Assembly (NCBI GenBank): GCA_903935335.1
Contig: CAIZRG010000027.1
Location: 1 to 64,000, forward strand
Direction of reading: 5' to 3'
Origin: Oligoflexia bacterium
GTDB lineage: Bacteria; Bdellovibrionota; UBA1018
Length of the DNA stretch: 64,000 bases
Shown piece by piece: positions 25,237 through 35,568 of this stretch. The translations under genes and the position numbers were made by a program. Each line of letters begins with the position of its first letter. The stretch's first letter is position 1. Under the pieces are notes generated by a model, which was given only the letters and a program-made list of their open reading frames with translations, was not told where the DNA came from and did not search any database.

Positions 25237-27255
25237 ATGGTCGGGGGTGACGTCAATCTATACCCATTGTTTCTTTTAATGAATTATTGGGAAATAACTC
25301 CTTCACAGTTGAGTTCACGTTTAGATGAACTTTTAGTGCGTGGAGTGATGCAATTAGCTACATTTATTCCTTGGCAATTGGCAGAATCTGACATTTCTCA
25401 CACTCAGGTCCTGACACGATTTTTACAAGCTTGTGCTCGAAGACAGTTGAGTGTTTACTTGATTCTCAGTCCAGAAGTGGGGGTTCATTATCCTAATTCA
25501 GGTTTACCTAAAGATATTGTTCTTAAAAAAGAAAACATAGCACGACATTGCGATTCGGGTGAGGTGATCGTCAATTTACCTCCTAATGTTTTTTATCTTC
25601 CTTCGTTTTTTGCCTCAGAGTTCAATAAGAGGTACTATAGCTTTGTTGGCCGGATAGATGGGGTCTTGGCTGACCTAGAAAAAAGTCAACCTCAGGTCAT
25701 GCGGAATGTAGTGGCGATTCTTTCAGGAAGTTTTTGGAAATACTATCGTTCTCCAATGGCTTCTTCACATTTACCCTTTGGAGGGAATGGGGGAGATTAT
25801 TCTTCTCAAGCCAATCAAACGTTTCGACAAAGCATGGAACAATTTTTTTCTCAAAAAGAATTTATGGATCCTACGCCCTCTTCAGCAAATCTTTGGAAGA
25901 TGCGCTCACTTGAAGAAGTCAATCGTCGTTGGTTTTACCAGCAGTCTGAAGATGTGTTTCGGAATCGAACCTATCAGACTTTAAGAAAGCGATCTTCATC
26001 TTTAAAAGTGTTGGAGGCTGAAATCTTTGCTCCGGAGGCAGATGCTACTTCATTTTACTCTAATTTTTTACAAATCGTTTCAGGAGGAGAAGCAGATTTT
26101 TTTAAATTATCGACTCTTTTAGACGAAGCTGCAGCTCGGGCTTCAGTGGGTGGACACTCCGTTACATTTCCTTGGATTCATTGGACTTTAATGGGTGGAT
26201 TTCGATTACTTCCTGAAGCTGAAAAGCAGTTTTTAATTCTTAAGTCTCTTTTATTATTTGGAGGGCAAAAAGGCGGAATTTTCTTGGATGAATCCGAATG
26301 GTTTTCTCTTTCTTGTTCTTTTAGAACTCGGGTTGAAGCTCTCATTTTATCACTTCAAGAGGGGTTGCTTCAGGTTAAAAATCGGGTTCTTTACCTATCT
26401 TCTCATTTGTGGTCTCATTCAGGCACCTTTTGGGAGGAGCTCTTAAAACAAGTTCAGCCTCATATTCGGATGATCTCTTCGATGGATCTTTTGGCTCAAG
26501 AAAAAAATGCAACTCTTTTGATTGTTGATCCTGCTTTGATTTTAACCCAAGAAAAAATTCAAAAACTTGTGGCTTGGGCTAAAGCGGGTCGAGTCGTTGT
26601 CATGCCGAGAAATCCTTTTTATACTGAATTAGCTAAAGGAGAGCTGGATCGAAGTTTGGCTAAGACCAAACGTATTGAGGTAGATATGGGTCTTACTTAT
26701 CGTCTTCATGCGTTGGGAGAGGGGCGCTTGGTTATTTACGATGCACTGAGCTCTTTATCAACTCAAGGTGAACCTCTGGCTTCTTGGCGGACTTTTGTTC
26801 AGGCTATTTTATCGATTGCCGAAGTCGATCGATTTTGCACTGCAAGTCATGATCAATTGAGCATCATTCCCTTAGAAAGAGAGGGAGATAGCCTTGCAAT
26901 TTTTATTTTAAATCCGTGTCGCATGAAGCTTACCGTTGATTTAACCTTTAGTTCTGATGTTCGAGTGAAAGATCTTGGAGTGATTTTATCTCGAAAAAAA
27001 GGAGCCGCTTTATCTTCTTCTCTTGTATTACCTGCTGAAGATCAAGATCAGGTTTGCGCCAAGCAATTTTCTATTGAGATTCCTCCTCTCGGGGTTTTAC
27101 CTCTTTTGGTAGAAGGGGTTTATGTTTCTAAAAATAGAGATTCTCAATTAGCTGCTTTATCAGCAGATGACTTACGTAAGAGCGCACTTGAAGCTGCCTC
27201 TCAGGAGTTGTCAGGTTTAAACTCTGAACCAGGTCTTGGAGATTTATGGAACTGA
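25237..27255 (+). CDS. Large cytosolic protein resembling GH42-type glycoside hydrolase fold
   Basis: About 672 residues from ATG 25237; an upstream in-frame ATG at 25201 would overlap the divergent dehydrogenase leader. No signal peptide is seen. The start, VNLYPLFLLMNYWEITPSQL, then SRLDELLVRGVMQLATFIPW, reads like the first strand and helix of a TIM-barrel glycosidase. About residues 420-500 (ATLLIVDPALILTQEKIQKL then VAWAKAGRVVVMPRN) resemble the Rossmann-like trimerisation domain of family GH42 beta-galactosidases. I could not identify the acid/base pair, so the activity is unproven and it may be a non-catalytic relative. The last 10 bases overlap the next gene, so the two are translationally coupled. 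Confidence 0.6.
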   Translation: MVGGDVNLYPLFLLMNYWEITPSQLSSRLDELLVRGVMQLATFIPWQLAESDISHTQVLTRFLQACARRQLSVYLILSPEVGVHYPNSGLPKDIVLKKENIARHCDSGEVIVNLPPNVFYLPSFFASEFNKRYYSFVGRIDGVLADLEKSQPQVMRNVVAILSGSFWKYYRSPMASSHLPFGGNGGDYSSQANQTFRQSMEQFFSQKEFMDPTPSSANLWKMRSLEEVNRRWFYQQSEDVFRNRTYQTLRKRSSSLKVLEAEIFAPEADATSFYSNFLQIVSGGEADFFKLSTLLDEAAARASVGGHSVTFPWIHWTLMGGFRLLPEAEKQFLILKSLLLFGGQKGGIFLDESEWFSLSCSFRTRVEALILSLQEGLLQVKNRVLYLSSHLWSHSGTFWEELLKQVQPHIRMISSMDLLAQEKNATLLIVDPALILTQEKIQKLVAWAKAGRVVVMPRNPFYTELAKGELDRSLAKTKRIEVDMGLTYRLHALGEGRLVIYDALSSLSTQGEPLASWRTFVQAILSIAEVDRFCTASHDQLSIIPLEREGDSLAIFILNPCRMKLTVDLTFSSDVRVKDLGVILSRKKGAALSSSLVLPAEDQDQVCAKQFSIEIPPLGVLPLLVEGVYVSKNRDSQLAALSADDLRKSALEAASQELSGLNSEPGLGDLWN

Positions 27256-28001
27256 GTTACGATTGGAAAAGCTTTCAATCATTATTTAAATTAAGAAGAC
27301 ACTCGAGAAATAACGAACTGAAACACTCGATTTTTTTGGTTACGGATAAGCAAGTGATCGTATCTGCCTGTGCAGTCGAATCAGAGGGAGAGGATTTTTC
27401 TGATTGGCTGGGTGCTACACGAGAGGAGATGGAAGTCAAATTTCCTCATCGAAAATTCGTTGTTTTTGAAAAGGATCAAGCCGATCAATGGATGAATCAG
27501 TGTGTGGTTTTTTCTCATTATCATGATCAGGCTCAATATTTAAAAAAAGCAGAAAAAACACAGTTATTTATGCAACAGAAAAAGCGAGCTGTTGAGCTTC
27601 CTTTTCAAAGTCATTTCTTGTTAGATGCAATACCCTCTTGGTGGAAAAAATGCTTACCTTCTTCCTTTGGAATCTATATTCAACTCGACAAAAAACTCGA
27701 TTCTTCTTTGCTTTTGATGGTTCAAAGAGGGAAGGTGAGTTCTTTTTATGTTCCAGATCTATCGTCTATGAGTCCTGAGAGAATAAAATATCCAGCTGAT
27801 GTAGTTGGTTTTCTAACTGAGCGGCACGGTCTATTTGTTCAAGGGTTATTCTTGTCTTCTTCTGAGTGGAGAGAGTGGTCTATTTCACCGAACCCTTGGG
27901 AAAAAATTTTCGTCTCTTTAAAGTCAAATCATGGAAAACTGGTTCCATTTAAAGCATGGTTTTTCCTTTTAGTTGCTCTGAAAGTTTATTTTAAGATTTA
28001 A
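27246..28001 (+). CDS. Conserved-looking protein of unknown function, partner of the GH42-like gene
   Basis: A 251-residue protein that I do not recognise. It has no signal peptide. It is rich in Trp, Lys and Phe (DWKSFQSLFKLRRHSRNNEL, PSWWKKCLPSSFGIYIQL) and ends in a hydrophobic stretch AWFFLLVALKVYF that may touch a membrane. Its start overlaps the end of the upstream gene by 10 bases, so the two are made together and probably act in one process. The 95 bases after it before rlmN are AT-rich. Confidence 0.6.
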   Translation: MELSYDWKSFQSLFKLRRHSRNNELKHSIFLVTDKQVIVSACAVESEGEDFSDWLGATREEMEVKFPHRKFVVFEKDQADQWMNQCVVFSHYHDQAQYLKKAEKTQLFMQQKKRAVELPFQSHFLLDAIPSWWKKCLPSSFGIYIQLDKKLDSSLLLMVQRGKVSSFYVPDLSSMSPERIKYPADVVGFLTERHGLFVQGLFLSSSEWREWSISPNPWEKIFVSLKSNHGKLVPFKAWFFLLVALKVYFKI

Positions 28002-28096
28002 GAGCATTTTTTTTGAAGATCTTGCTTATTCCTTGGAAATCAGTTAATTATTGATCTTTCGTTATTTAAGAACTTAGATTTCGGAGCCTTATTTTC

Positions 28097-29320
28097 ATGA
28101 TTTATTTCCAATCCTTAACTCAGCAAGATCTAGCTAGTCTTCTTAGACCTCTCAGTCGTGTTCAGTCTAAAGCTAGAATATCGACTGAAGAGTTGGAGCA
28201 TAAATTAACTCGGCAAGCGCGGTATCGAGCCAAACAAATCTTTCATTGGGTGTATCAGCGTTTTCAGACTGATTGGGATCAGATGACCGATCTTTCGCAG
28301 GATTTGAGGGCTTGGCTTAAGGCTCATATACAGATTTTTAGACTCAATTCACTTCAGAGTCATCAAGCTTTGGATGGAACTCATAAATTTTTATGGAGCT
28401 TGGAGGATTCTAAAACTATTGAAAGTGTGATTATTCCTGCTGCTTTGAGGGAAAAAAATGCTCAGGAATCTTCGAAAGCTTTTTCAGAAGAGGGAGCTTT
28501 TTTTTCAGGTAGGGTGGTTTCTGAGACCATGGATTCAGATCATTGGTCTCGTTTAACTGCTTGTATTTCAAGTCAAGTAGGTTGTGCAATGGCTTGTAAA
28601 TTTTGTTTGACAGGTGTGCAAGGACTTGACCGTCATCTTGCTATTCATGAAATTGTGACTCAGGTGTATGAGTTAAGAAGGGTTGCTCCAATTACTAATA
28701 TTGTTTTTATGGGGATGGGTGAACCTCTTCATAATTTTGAAAACGTGGTGAAAGCCTGTCAGATTCTCTTAGATCAGGATGGATTAGCTTTTTCAAAGCG
28801 AAAAGTCACAGTGAGTACGAGTGGTCTGGTTCCAGCAATTGAAGAGCTTGGTCGGAGAATTGATGTTTCTTTAGCTATTTCACTGAATGCAACAACAGAT
28901 GAGCAGCGTTCACGAATCATGCCGGTCAATCGCCGATGGAACATCGAAGAGCTTTTAAGGGCCTGTCGCAACTATCCTTTGGGAAGTCATCGTCGGATTA
29001 CCTTTGAGTATGTTCTCTTAAAAGGAATGAATGATTCTTTAGAGGATGCTGAACGTCTCGTTCATCTTGTAAGAGGTATTCCAAGTAAAATCAATCTGAT
29101 TCCTTTTAACGAACATTCTGGCTCTGATTTTAGGAGGCCTCAAGACTCAGTGATTCGATCTTTTCAGAGATACCTTCTGGATCATCATTTGACGGCAACA
29201 GTCAGAATTTCTCGAGGACGGGATATTTTAGCTGCTTGTGGGCAGTTGCGTAGTATTTTGGGTACGGCGAGAGGTTCAGAGCGTCACCAGGAGTGGGGTC
29301 AAGGTTTAACTCGTCAATGA
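28097..29320 (+). CDS. rlmN: Dual-specificity 23S rRNA/tRNA adenine-C2 methyltransferase
   Basis: A 407-residue radical SAM methylase for A2503 of 23S rRNA and A37 of some tRNAs. The cluster motif is CAMACKFC (CxxxCxxC). FMGMGEPLHNFENV and VSTSGLVPAIEEL bind SAM, NEHSGSDFRRP is conserved, and DILAACGQL carries the second catalytic Cys near the C terminus. About 30 residues longer than usual: a hydrophilic stretch at about 118-150 (REKNAQESSKAFSEEGAFFS) interrupts the region just before the cluster loop. The 3' end overlaps the convergent radical SAM gene by 15 bases. GGAG lies 12 bases before the ATG. Confidence 0.95.
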   Translation: MIYFQSLTQQDLASLLRPLSRVQSKARISTEELEHKLTRQARYRAKQIFHWVYQRFQTDWDQMTDLSQDLRAWLKAHIQIFRLNSLQSHQALDGTHKFLWSLEDSKTIESVIIPAALREKNAQESSKAFSEEGAFFSGRVVSETMDSDHWSRLTACISSQVGCAMACKFCLTGVQGLDRHLAIHEIVTQVYELRRVAPITNIVFMGMGEPLHNFENVVKACQILLDQDGLAFSKRKVTVSTSGLVPAIEELGRRIDVSLAISLNATTDEQRSRIMPVNRRWNIEELLRACRNYPLGSHRRITFEYVLLKGMNDSLEDAERLVHLVRGIPSKINLIPFNEHSGSDFRRPQDSVIRSFQRYLLDHHLTATVRISRGRDILAACGQLRSILGTARGSERHQEWGQGLTRQ

Positions 29321-30247
29321 AGAGATAGACCGCAGTGCTGATCCTTGTTGACAATGGGTCTTTTTAAGGATTTCCCGAAGTTGATTATGTGGCTTCCATC
29401 GATTACAACTCCATGCAGGAGCTAGGCATTCTTCACTATGTGATGCTGTTGCACAGAGTCGCTCAAGGTAGATTGTAGGATGGAGATTTTCAATAAATTC
29501 AATGACTTGTTCTGCATACTCTTCTAAAGAAAGAGTATGAAACTGTGACTCATTCCAGCGCCTCCCTAGCTCTGTATTTTTTAGGATCATGAGTTGATGA
29601 AGCTTGGCTCCTTGCACAGGGTACTGGTTTAGGATTTTAGATGCCTTGCGTGCTGTGTGTGGGGAGTCTGTAGGAGATCCAAAAATAAGATGAGCACAGA
29701 TGTGGACATGAGGAGCCAATTTTTTAAGTCTTTCTAGGGCATGGATGGAGTCCTGAGCAGTATGTCCCCGGGCTAACCATTCAAGGGTGGTATCTTCAAA
29801 AGATTGAATCCCAAGTTCCAAGGAAACATATGTCCGTTGCGCTAGCTCTTCAAGAAGTGAAATCACTGAATCTGCAAGACAGTCAGGACGTGTTCCAATA
29901 CACAGTCCTTGAATTTGAGGTTCTTGAAGCGCTGATTCATAGATTTGTCTTAAACCATCTAAATCAGAATAAGTGTTAGTGTAGCTTTGAAAGTAAGCAA
30001 GAAAGCGAGTTGCACCAAAGCGTGCTTGGACCTGAGGCAATCTTGCTTGAAGCTGCTGCTGAACACTTGTACCTCGTCCTTTCTTTCCAAAATAAGAACT
30101 CGATCCTCGAAGATCACAAAAAGCGCATCCCGCTTTCGATAAAGATCCATCCCGAGTTGGGCAAGTGAGACCACTGGCTACAACAACTTTATAAGTTTTA
30201 CCTCCAAAAATTTTTTGGAGGTACTGGCTGTAAGAATAATAAGACAC
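29306..30247 (-). CDS. Radical SAM protein, YhcC/TIGR01212 family
   Basis: A 313-residue radical SAM enzyme. The N-terminal SGLTCPTRDGSLSKAGCAFC gives the family's unusual C-x(n)-CxxC cluster site, followed by YFQSYTNTYSDLDGLRQIYE and GTRPDCLADSVISLLEEL, and VSLELGIQSFEDTTLEWLAR then GHTAQDS. The C-terminal LERLCATASHSEECLAPAW is also typical. The function of YhcC-like proteins is not settled; a role in tRNA or nucleotide modification has been discussed. It converges with rlmN. Confidence 0.88.
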   Translation of the reverse strand: MSYYSYSQYLQKIFGGKTYKVVVASGLTCPTRDGSLSKAGCAFCDLRGSSSYFGKKGRGTSVQQQLQARLPQVQARFGATRFLAYFQSYTNTYSDLDGLRQIYESALQEPQIQGLCIGTRPDCLADSVISLLEELAQRTYVSLELGIQSFEDTTLEWLARGHTAQDSIHALERLKKLAPHVHICAHLIFGSPTDSPHTARKASKILNQYPVQGAKLHQLMILKNTELGRRWNESQFHTLSLEEYAEQVIEFIENLHPTIYLERLCATASHSEECLAPAWSCNRWKPHNQLREILKKTHCQQGSALRSISSLTS

Positions 30248-30311
30248 TGTACTGCTTTCGTTTAAAGCCTCAAGAGGCTAAGCTAAGAGCCATCATTCAG
30301 TGAAGAATGTT

Positions 30312-30659
30312 TTAGTTCTTTTTTGCAGGCTTATGGCTAGGGGTGGAAGCTTTATGGCTCGCGCTACTGCTTCCGCTTTTCTTGCCTGATTGCATGGTCT
30401 TCACTTCAGTTTCAAGCTTATCTAAAGTTCCTTTTTGTGCTGAAATAACATTAGTCATTTCAGGTAATATAGATTTGACTTGCTTAACGTCGTTATTGAG
30501 TGTCTGAATCTGTGTACTTAAAGCCTGAATTTTTCGATTAATCTCTGCTTGGGCTTTTTGTATTCCTTCAATCTCTTGATGGGCAGGACAACCTGGCATA
30601 CTAAAGCCTAATCCTACTGCTGATGAACTCATTAAAATCCAAGTTAAATATTTTTTCAT
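30312..30659 (-). CDS. Small predicted coiled-coil lipoprotein
   Basis: A 115-residue protein. A signal peptide of about 23 residues ends in FSMPGC, so Cys 24 may be lipidated. Residues about 30-92 are a heptad-like coiled coil (IQALSTQIQTLNNDVKQVKS). The C-terminal 25 residues are Ser/Lys/His/Ala-rich (SGSSSASHKASTPSHKPAKK). The layout recalls small outer-membrane lipoproteins that brace the envelope (Lpp-like), but no real homology is claimed. It follows the rod-shape operon on the same strand. Confidence 0.65.
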   Translation of the reverse strand: MKKYLTWILMSSSAVGLGFSMPGCPAHQEIEGIQKAQAEINRKIQALSTQIQTLNNDVKQVKSILPEMTNVISAQKGTLDKLETEVKTMQSGKKSGSSSASHKASTPSHKPAKKN

Positions 30660-30800
30660 GATTTAATCTCCATGCTTTCATTTAAAAAATGATCTAATTA
30701 TCTTTAAATTTTATAATAATAAGATAGCTACTTTTTTTATTTTCTCAAATCTAAAAGTTAAAAGCAACTCCCAAGTCAATTATAAAAAATCTAAATTCTG

Positions 30801-31955
30801 TTAAAACATAAATTTTTTATTCGAAATATTAGTCAAAATAGCGACAGATAAAATTGATGTAACCAGTGAAGAACCTCCATAGCTTAAGAATGGAAGGGGG
30901 ACACCGACAATGGGGAGTAAACCCATTACCATCCCCATATTAATAAAGATATGCCAAAAAAATATGGTCATAATGCCTAGTGCCAAGAGAACTCCGAATT
31001 TATCATAGGATTGATAGGCAACGGAAAGGCCGTTTAACATAAAAATAAGATAAATCATAATCAGCAGAAGAGAACCGACAAAGCCATGTTCCTCACTAAA
31101 GACTGAAAAAATAAAATCCGTATGATGCTCAGGGAGAAAGTTGAGTTGACTTTGGGTACCCTTTTGGTAACCTTTGCCTAGTAATTGTCCACTTCCAACA
31201 GCAATCATGGATTGAATTGAATTATAGCCTGAACCTTTTGGGTCAGAGCCTGGATCTAAGAAAGAAATTAATCTTTGCTGTTGATAAGGTTTTAGCCCAA
31301 TGCGGTAGACTACAGGAAGAGCAATCGTTGCACAAATCATGATTGTAATTAAAGTTTTGGGTTGAATCCGGATGAACAGCATCATACTTATAAAAGTAAG
31401 TAAAATAATCAGGGCTGTTCCTAAGTCGGGCTGAAGCATGATGAGAGCGCAGGGTAAAGATACTAAAAGTGAAGGAAGAATCAGATCTCTGATTCCGTAT
31501 CCACCGATGGTTTGATCTGTTTCAAAGTATTTTGCTAAACAGATTACGACGGCTAACTTCATGAATTCTGAGGGTTGTACTCGAAAGGTGCCAAATCCAA
31601 TCCAACGTTTAGCACCTAGAGTTGATTTTCCAACGACTAAGACAGCTGCCAAAAGAATGAGATTTGCAAAATAGATAAAATAAGCGAGTCTTGAAAGAAT
31701 CGAATAATGAAAAAGCAAAATAAGGGCTGTGATACCCATGCCGATTCCAATCCAGATTGCTTGATGTTTATAAAGCCCCAAGGATTTGTCTTGTACTCCA
31801 GTGGCACTCACTAGGTTCCAAAGACCAATAGCAAAAAGAACGACTTCTAGAGCAATCAAACTCCAATTAAATTTTTTAAGCTCTTCTTCATACATTCCTA
31901 TCCGAACTTCTCCATGTTCCGCTTGAGCAGGGCTTTCCATTGAAGAATGAGTCAT
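30801..31955 (-). CDS. rodA: RodA, SEDS-family peptidoglycan glycosyltransferase
   Basis: A 384-residue SEDS protein with about ten membrane segments. The signature reads [15 protein letters not shown] then [20 protein letters not shown] and [14 protein letters not shown] (the conserved P-LP(F/L)-S-YGG). [13 protein letters not shown] and [14 protein letters not shown] are further RodA marks, the last holding the catalytic Asp. It polymerises lipid II during cell elongation with PBP2. Its start overlaps mrdA by 4 bases, so it is the last gene of the mreC-mreD-mrdA-rodA operon. Confidence 0.95.
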   Translation of the reverse strand: MTHSSMESPAQAEHGEVRIGMYEEELKKFNWSLIALEVVLFAIGLWNLVSATGVQDKSLGLYKHQAIWIGIGMGITALILLFHYSILSRLAYFIYFANLILLAAVLVVGKSTLGAKRWIGFGTFRVQPSEFMKLAVVICLAKYFETDQTIGGYGIRDLILPSLLVSLPCALIMLQPDLGTALIILLTFISMMLFIRIQPKTLITIMICATIALPVVYRIGLKPYQQQRLISFLDPGSDPKGSGYNSIQSMIAVGSGQLLGKGYQKGTQSQLNFLPEHHTDFIFSVFSEEHGFVGSLLLIMIYLIFMLNGLSVAYQSYDKFGVLLALGIMTIFFWHIFINMGMVMGLLPIVGVPLPFLSYGGSSLVTSILSVAILTNISNKKFMF

Positions 31956-34051
31956 AAAGAGTCCTCAAGGGTTTGGTTTTTAGTTGGTTTGACAGGTATT
32001 GCCAATGGATCAGAAAGTATCGGTGAAGGGGGAACTCTTTCTTCTGGGGAGATGAGGTTCTCATCATCATCCGAGTAAGATTCATCCTCAATTTCAGAAG
32101 CCTCAGTTTTGTTAGGCTGAGAACTTCTTTGTTCTATAATAACTGACTTAAAGCGGGTAGCCAAAGCTTTTTCACCATAGAGATCAGGGTAGTATTTTTC
32201 CAGATATTTTTTAATGACTGCTCTGGCAATCGGAGCAGCACCGCTTGACCCGTGGCAAGCATGTTCCCCAATCACAGCTACTGAAATGGCTGGGTCTTTA
32301 GCGGGTGCAAATCCTACAAAGACAGCATTGTGGCGATCTCGAAATTTCATATTTTCACAGCGTTGATAAATTTTTTCTGCAGCGATACGAATCACTTGTG
32401 TCGTACCTGTTTTACCCACTAAGTCCATGCCTGGAATCCTTTGAGAGTAAGCTGTTCCTATGGGGCTATTAATGACACCCCAAAGTCCTTCTTTGACGAG
32501 TTCTACTGTTTTTGTTGCGAGTCCCAGTTTACTTAAAACCTCTGGGGTGAATTCTTTTAGAACTTCATTGTTTGCTGATTCAATTTCTTTGACAATATAA
32601 GGACGATAAAGGGTTCCTCCATTGCCGATAGCTGCGTAGAGATTGGCAAGTTGAAGAATGGTTGTTAAGACAAAGCTTTGACCAATAGCTACAGAAGCAG
32701 TTTCACCAGCATTCCAAGGTTGTCCAAATCTTTTTTTCTTCCACTCTTCTGTAGGAATGAGCCCGGGAACTTCACCCGCTAAATTGATTCCGGTCTTTTT
32801 GCCTAAGCCTAAAATAACAGCCCATTTTGCAATATCATCCACACTTTTGAGTTTTAAAGCGACTCGATAAAAAAAGACGTCACAAGACTGAGTAATCGCT
32901 CTGACTACATTAACTTCCCCATGTTTATGATGACAGTGATACAGACGGTTTCCAATTTTGATGACTCCAGGGCAATGAAATTTTGTGTTTTCATCAATGA
33001 CCCCCTCTTGAAGGCCTGCAATTGCTGTGACAATTTTGAAGGTCGATCCTGGAGGGTAATGATCTTGGAGTGTTTTGTCTCTTAATGGGTGATTTTCATT
33101 GTTCAAAAGTTTATTCCAGATACTAGAAGAAATTCCTCGTGAAAAAGAAGTTGGATCAAAGGAAGGGCGAGAAAGCATAGCGAGAATTTCACCATTTCGA
33201 GGATTAATAGCCACCATTGCTCCAATTTTATCTCCAAATATTTCTTTTCCAATTTCTTGGAGATCTTGATCAATGGTTAGAATTAAGTTTTTCCCAGGGA
33301 TAGCAGGTTTTCCTTCACTTGCTTGCAGGACTCGGTTTTTTTTTCGATCCAGTTTCACCCGACCCAAGGCATCCACTTCTTTAATTTCTTCTCCATCCCT
33401 TCCCCGGAGTTGCTCCTCCATTCTTTGCTCAAGGCCAAATCGACCAATGTTATCGCCTAGTCGATATTTTTGCTGGTGTTTATTAACTATTGGAAGTTCA
33501 AACGAATTGACTTCGCCAATATACCCTAAAAGGTGAGCTGCGATTTCGCCATAAATATTAGTTCTTCGAATCTCTTGTTTAACTTCAACACCTGGCATAT
33601 CAATTTTATGGACTTCGATCTGAGCAACTTCATCTCGGCTTAAGTCAGTTTTGATCTTAACAGGCATAAAAGAAGGTTGTGATTTTGCCTTGTTTAAAAT
33701 TTCTTGAATCTCTTTTTCTGGAATCTTTAAAAAACGGGAAAGCATTCCAAGAACTCGCTTTTCTTCCCGAGACTCTCGTAGGTATTGAGGGACAATTTCT
33801 AAATCAAAGTCAGGCCTGTTATCAATCAGAAGCTTATGGTTTCGATCAAAAATCATTCCTCGTGGAGCAGCTACTTTAACTCGCTTAATGCGGTTTTCCT
33901 CCGAGTATTGCCGCATTTGATCTCCTTTTAAGATTTGTAAAAAGACTAATCGAGAGACCAGTAGACCCAACCCTAGAAACAAAACAGCATAGAGGTACTT
34001 GAAGCGATCTTGAAATTCTCTAATTTGCTCTTCTTGTCCGAGAAATGCCAT
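31952..34051 (-). CDS. mrdA: Penicillin-binding protein 2 (elongation transpeptidase)
   Basis: A 699-residue class B PBP with one N-terminal membrane anchor ([20 protein letters not shown]). The catalytic motifs are STFK (active Ser), SCD as the SxN-type motif in [15 protein letters not shown], and KTGT (VGKTGTTQV). It cross-links peptidoglycan in the Rod complex. The C-terminal ~65 residues after the transpeptidase domain are acidic and proline-rich ([20 protein letters not shown]), an extension beyond the usual ~630 residues. It overlaps rodA by 4 bases and mreD by 1 base. Confidence 0.95.
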   Translation of the reverse strand: MAFLGQEEQIREFQDRFKYLYAVLFLGLGLLVSRLVFLQILKGDQMRQYSEENRIKRVKVAAPRGMIFDRNHKLLIDNRPDFDLEIVPQYLRESREEKRVLGMLSRFLKIPEKEIQEILNKAKSQPSFMPVKIKTDLSRDEVAQIEVHKIDMPGVEVKQEIRRTNIYGEIAAHLLGYIGEVNSFELPIVNKHQQKYRLGDNIGRFGLEQRMEEQLRGRDGEEIKEVDALGRVKLDRKKNRVLQASEGKPAIPGKNLILTIDQDLQEIGKEIFGDKIGAMVAINPRNGEILAMLSRPSFDPTSFSRGISSSIWNKLLNNENHPLRDKTLQDHYPPGSTFKIVTAIAGLQEGVIDENTKFHCPGVIKIGNRLYHCHHKHGEVNVVRAITQSCDVFFYRVALKLKSVDDIAKWAVILGLGKKTGINLAGEVPGLIPTEEWKKKRFGQPWNAGETASVAIGQSFVLTTILQLANLYAAIGNGGTLYRPYIVKEIESANNEVLKEFTPEVLSKLGLATKTVELVKEGLWGVINSPIGTAYSQRIPGMDLVGKTGTTQVIRIAAEKIYQRCENMKFRDRHNAVFVGFAPAKDPAISVAVIGEHACHGSSGAAPIARAVIKKYLEKYYPDLYGEKALATRFKSVIIEQRSSQPNKTEASEIEDESYSDDDENLISPEERVPPSPILSDPLAIPVKPTKNQTLEDSL

Positions 34052-34617
34052 TAAAACCCTTCACTGTCTAATTGGAGTTCTTCTTCAATCGCATGTTCAG
34101 CTCGTAAATTTTTAAACGTAACCCAATCAAATCGATCTAACCATCGATAAACCCATAAAGAAAATGCTCCTTCAACAGCAGCTCCGATAAATAAAAAAGT
34201 CAAGGTATGCTTCCATTGATTGGCACTGATTCCTAAGAGATAAAGAACTCCAAGTCCTGTCAGTTTCCAAACCATCGAGCTAACTAAAGTCAGGGTTGCA
34301 TAAGAAGAAAGGGATGTGATGATTAAAAAACGAGAAGCTGCACGCACGAGTAAAAAAATCACCATGTGACTGATCAGGTTAAGTCCCTGGGGGGTTGCGC
34401 TATGGATTTCACTCATTTCAGCAATGATCAGGGTAGTGACTCCTCCCTCAAGAAAGCCTCTTCTCATGGCACACCAGATGACAGCCAGAAGAACAAAATC
34501 TGGTTGAAAGTAATGGAGAGGCCAAGATGTAAAAAGTGAGCTTTGGATAGCAATGCTTACCAGAACAAAAAAGATGAGTAATGGCGTGTTTAAAGTTCGA
34601 AGAATAATCCTGATCAT
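34051..34617 (-). CDS. mreD: Rod-shape protein MreD
   Basis: A 188-residue protein with five to six membrane segments and the small, weakly conserved MreD layout (PDFVLLAVIWCAMRRGFLEG is the typical first loop). The acidic tail is EHAIEEELQLDSEGF. Called largely by position between mreC and mrdA, with hydrophobic profile and length in agreement. It overlaps mreC by 4 bases. Confidence 0.88.
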   Translation of the reverse strand: MIRIILRTLNTPLLIFFVLVSIAIQSSLFTSWPLHYFQPDFVLLAVIWCAMRRGFLEGGVTTLIIAEMSEIHSATPQGLNLISHMVIFLLVRAASRFLIITSLSSYATLTLVSSMVWKLTGLGVLYLLGISANQWKHTLTFLFIGAAVEGAFSLWVYRWLDRFDWVTFKNLRAEHAIEEELQLDSEGF

Positions 34618-35438
34618 TCTATTTCACCATTTAAAACAACAAGGACTTCCTCGAGTTTTGAAAAATCGACACTAGGATGGACTTCGACTTCCTGGGTAAT
34701 CCCAAAAGGTTTTCGATGGACTTTTGAAACAGCCCCAACAGCGATACCTTTTGGAAAAATTCCACCTAATCCACTTGAAATGAGAAGATCTCCCGGTTGA
34801 ATATCATCCGTTCTTAAAGCAAACTTCAGTTGGCAAGTATCATCTGTCAGACCTTCTACAATTCCTCGAGCTCGAGAACGTTCTACAATCGCGTCTACAG
34901 CCGAGAGCAAATCTAAAATCGTAACGATGTCACTTGTTGTGCGTGTCGTTCGAAGAACTCGGCCCACAATTCCTTCATCCGTAACCACTGCCATGTTGCG
35001 ATGAATTCCAGAACTTTCTCCTCGATTGATACGGATCGATCTAAATTCGGTTGAGACATCTTTTGCAATGACCCGTGCGATTACAGATTGGAGGCTAAAC
35101 TTTTCTTCAAAATGAAGGAGTTTTCTGAGACGAATGTTTTCTTGTTGGGTCTCGCGCAAGTTAGCAATGAGGTTCAGGAGTTTTCTATTTTCGTCTAATA
35201 ATGCTAGGTTATCTTGTCGAGTGTGCAGAAGATAAATATAGTTTTCAAAGCCGGATGCTAACTGTTCCAAAGACCAGCTAATGACTGACTGGATCGGAGA
35301 AGTGATCCCAATGATCATTCGATCATAAAATCGATACTCACGGGGGGTTCGAGTGGCTGTATCGATTGCAATGACCGGTATCAGGATAAAAAGAAAGAGG
35401 ATAATGTAAAATCTATATTGTTTCAGGTACTTAATCAT
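34614..35438 (-). CDS. mreC: Rod-shape protein MreC
   Basis: A 274-residue bitopic protein: a short cytoplasmic start, a membrane segment (FYIILFLFILIPVIAIDTA), a coiled coil (about 65-105, ENRKLLNLIANLRETQQENI) and a periplasmic beta domain with VIAKDVSTEFRSIRINRGES, GIVGRVLRTTRTTSDIVTIL and GDLLISSGLGGIFPKGIAVG. It forms the scaffold that activates PBP2-RodA. MreB is not next to it, unlike the usual mreB-mreC order, so it must lie elsewhere or the cell may use a different layout. A TATAAT stands upstream on the minus strand at 35464-35459. Confidence 0.94.
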   Translation of the reverse strand: MIKYLKQYRFYIILFLFILIPVIAIDTATRTPREYRFYDRMIIGITSPIQSVISWSLEQLASGFENYIYLLHTRQDNLALLDENRKLLNLIANLRETQQENIRLRKLLHFEEKFSLQSVIARVIAKDVSTEFRSIRINRGESSGIHRNMAVVTDEGIVGRVLRTTRTTSDIVTILDLLSAVDAIVERSRARGIVEGLTDDTCQLKFALRTDDIQPGDLLISSGLGGIFPKGIAVGAVSKVHRKPFGITQEVEVHPSVDFSKLEEVLVVLNGEIE

Positions 35439-35458
35439 GATTTAATTTCGATCCGTTG

Positions 35459-35464
35459 ATTATA
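35459..35464 (-). promoter_or_regulatory. TATAAT -10 element of the mreC operon
   Basis: Read on the minus strand, GCTATAATC places a perfect -10 hexamer about 20 bases before the mreC ATG. No clear -35 is seen at 17 bases, so the promoter call rests on the -10 alone. Confidence 0.45.
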
Positions 35465-35568
35465 GCCTTAAGTGATAACATCGTAGCCATCTCATCTCAG
35501 TAAATCAATGATTGGCATAAGAGAGAGTAAAAAGTTTTAAGGATTGTGCAATCAAAAAGGGAGAGTTC

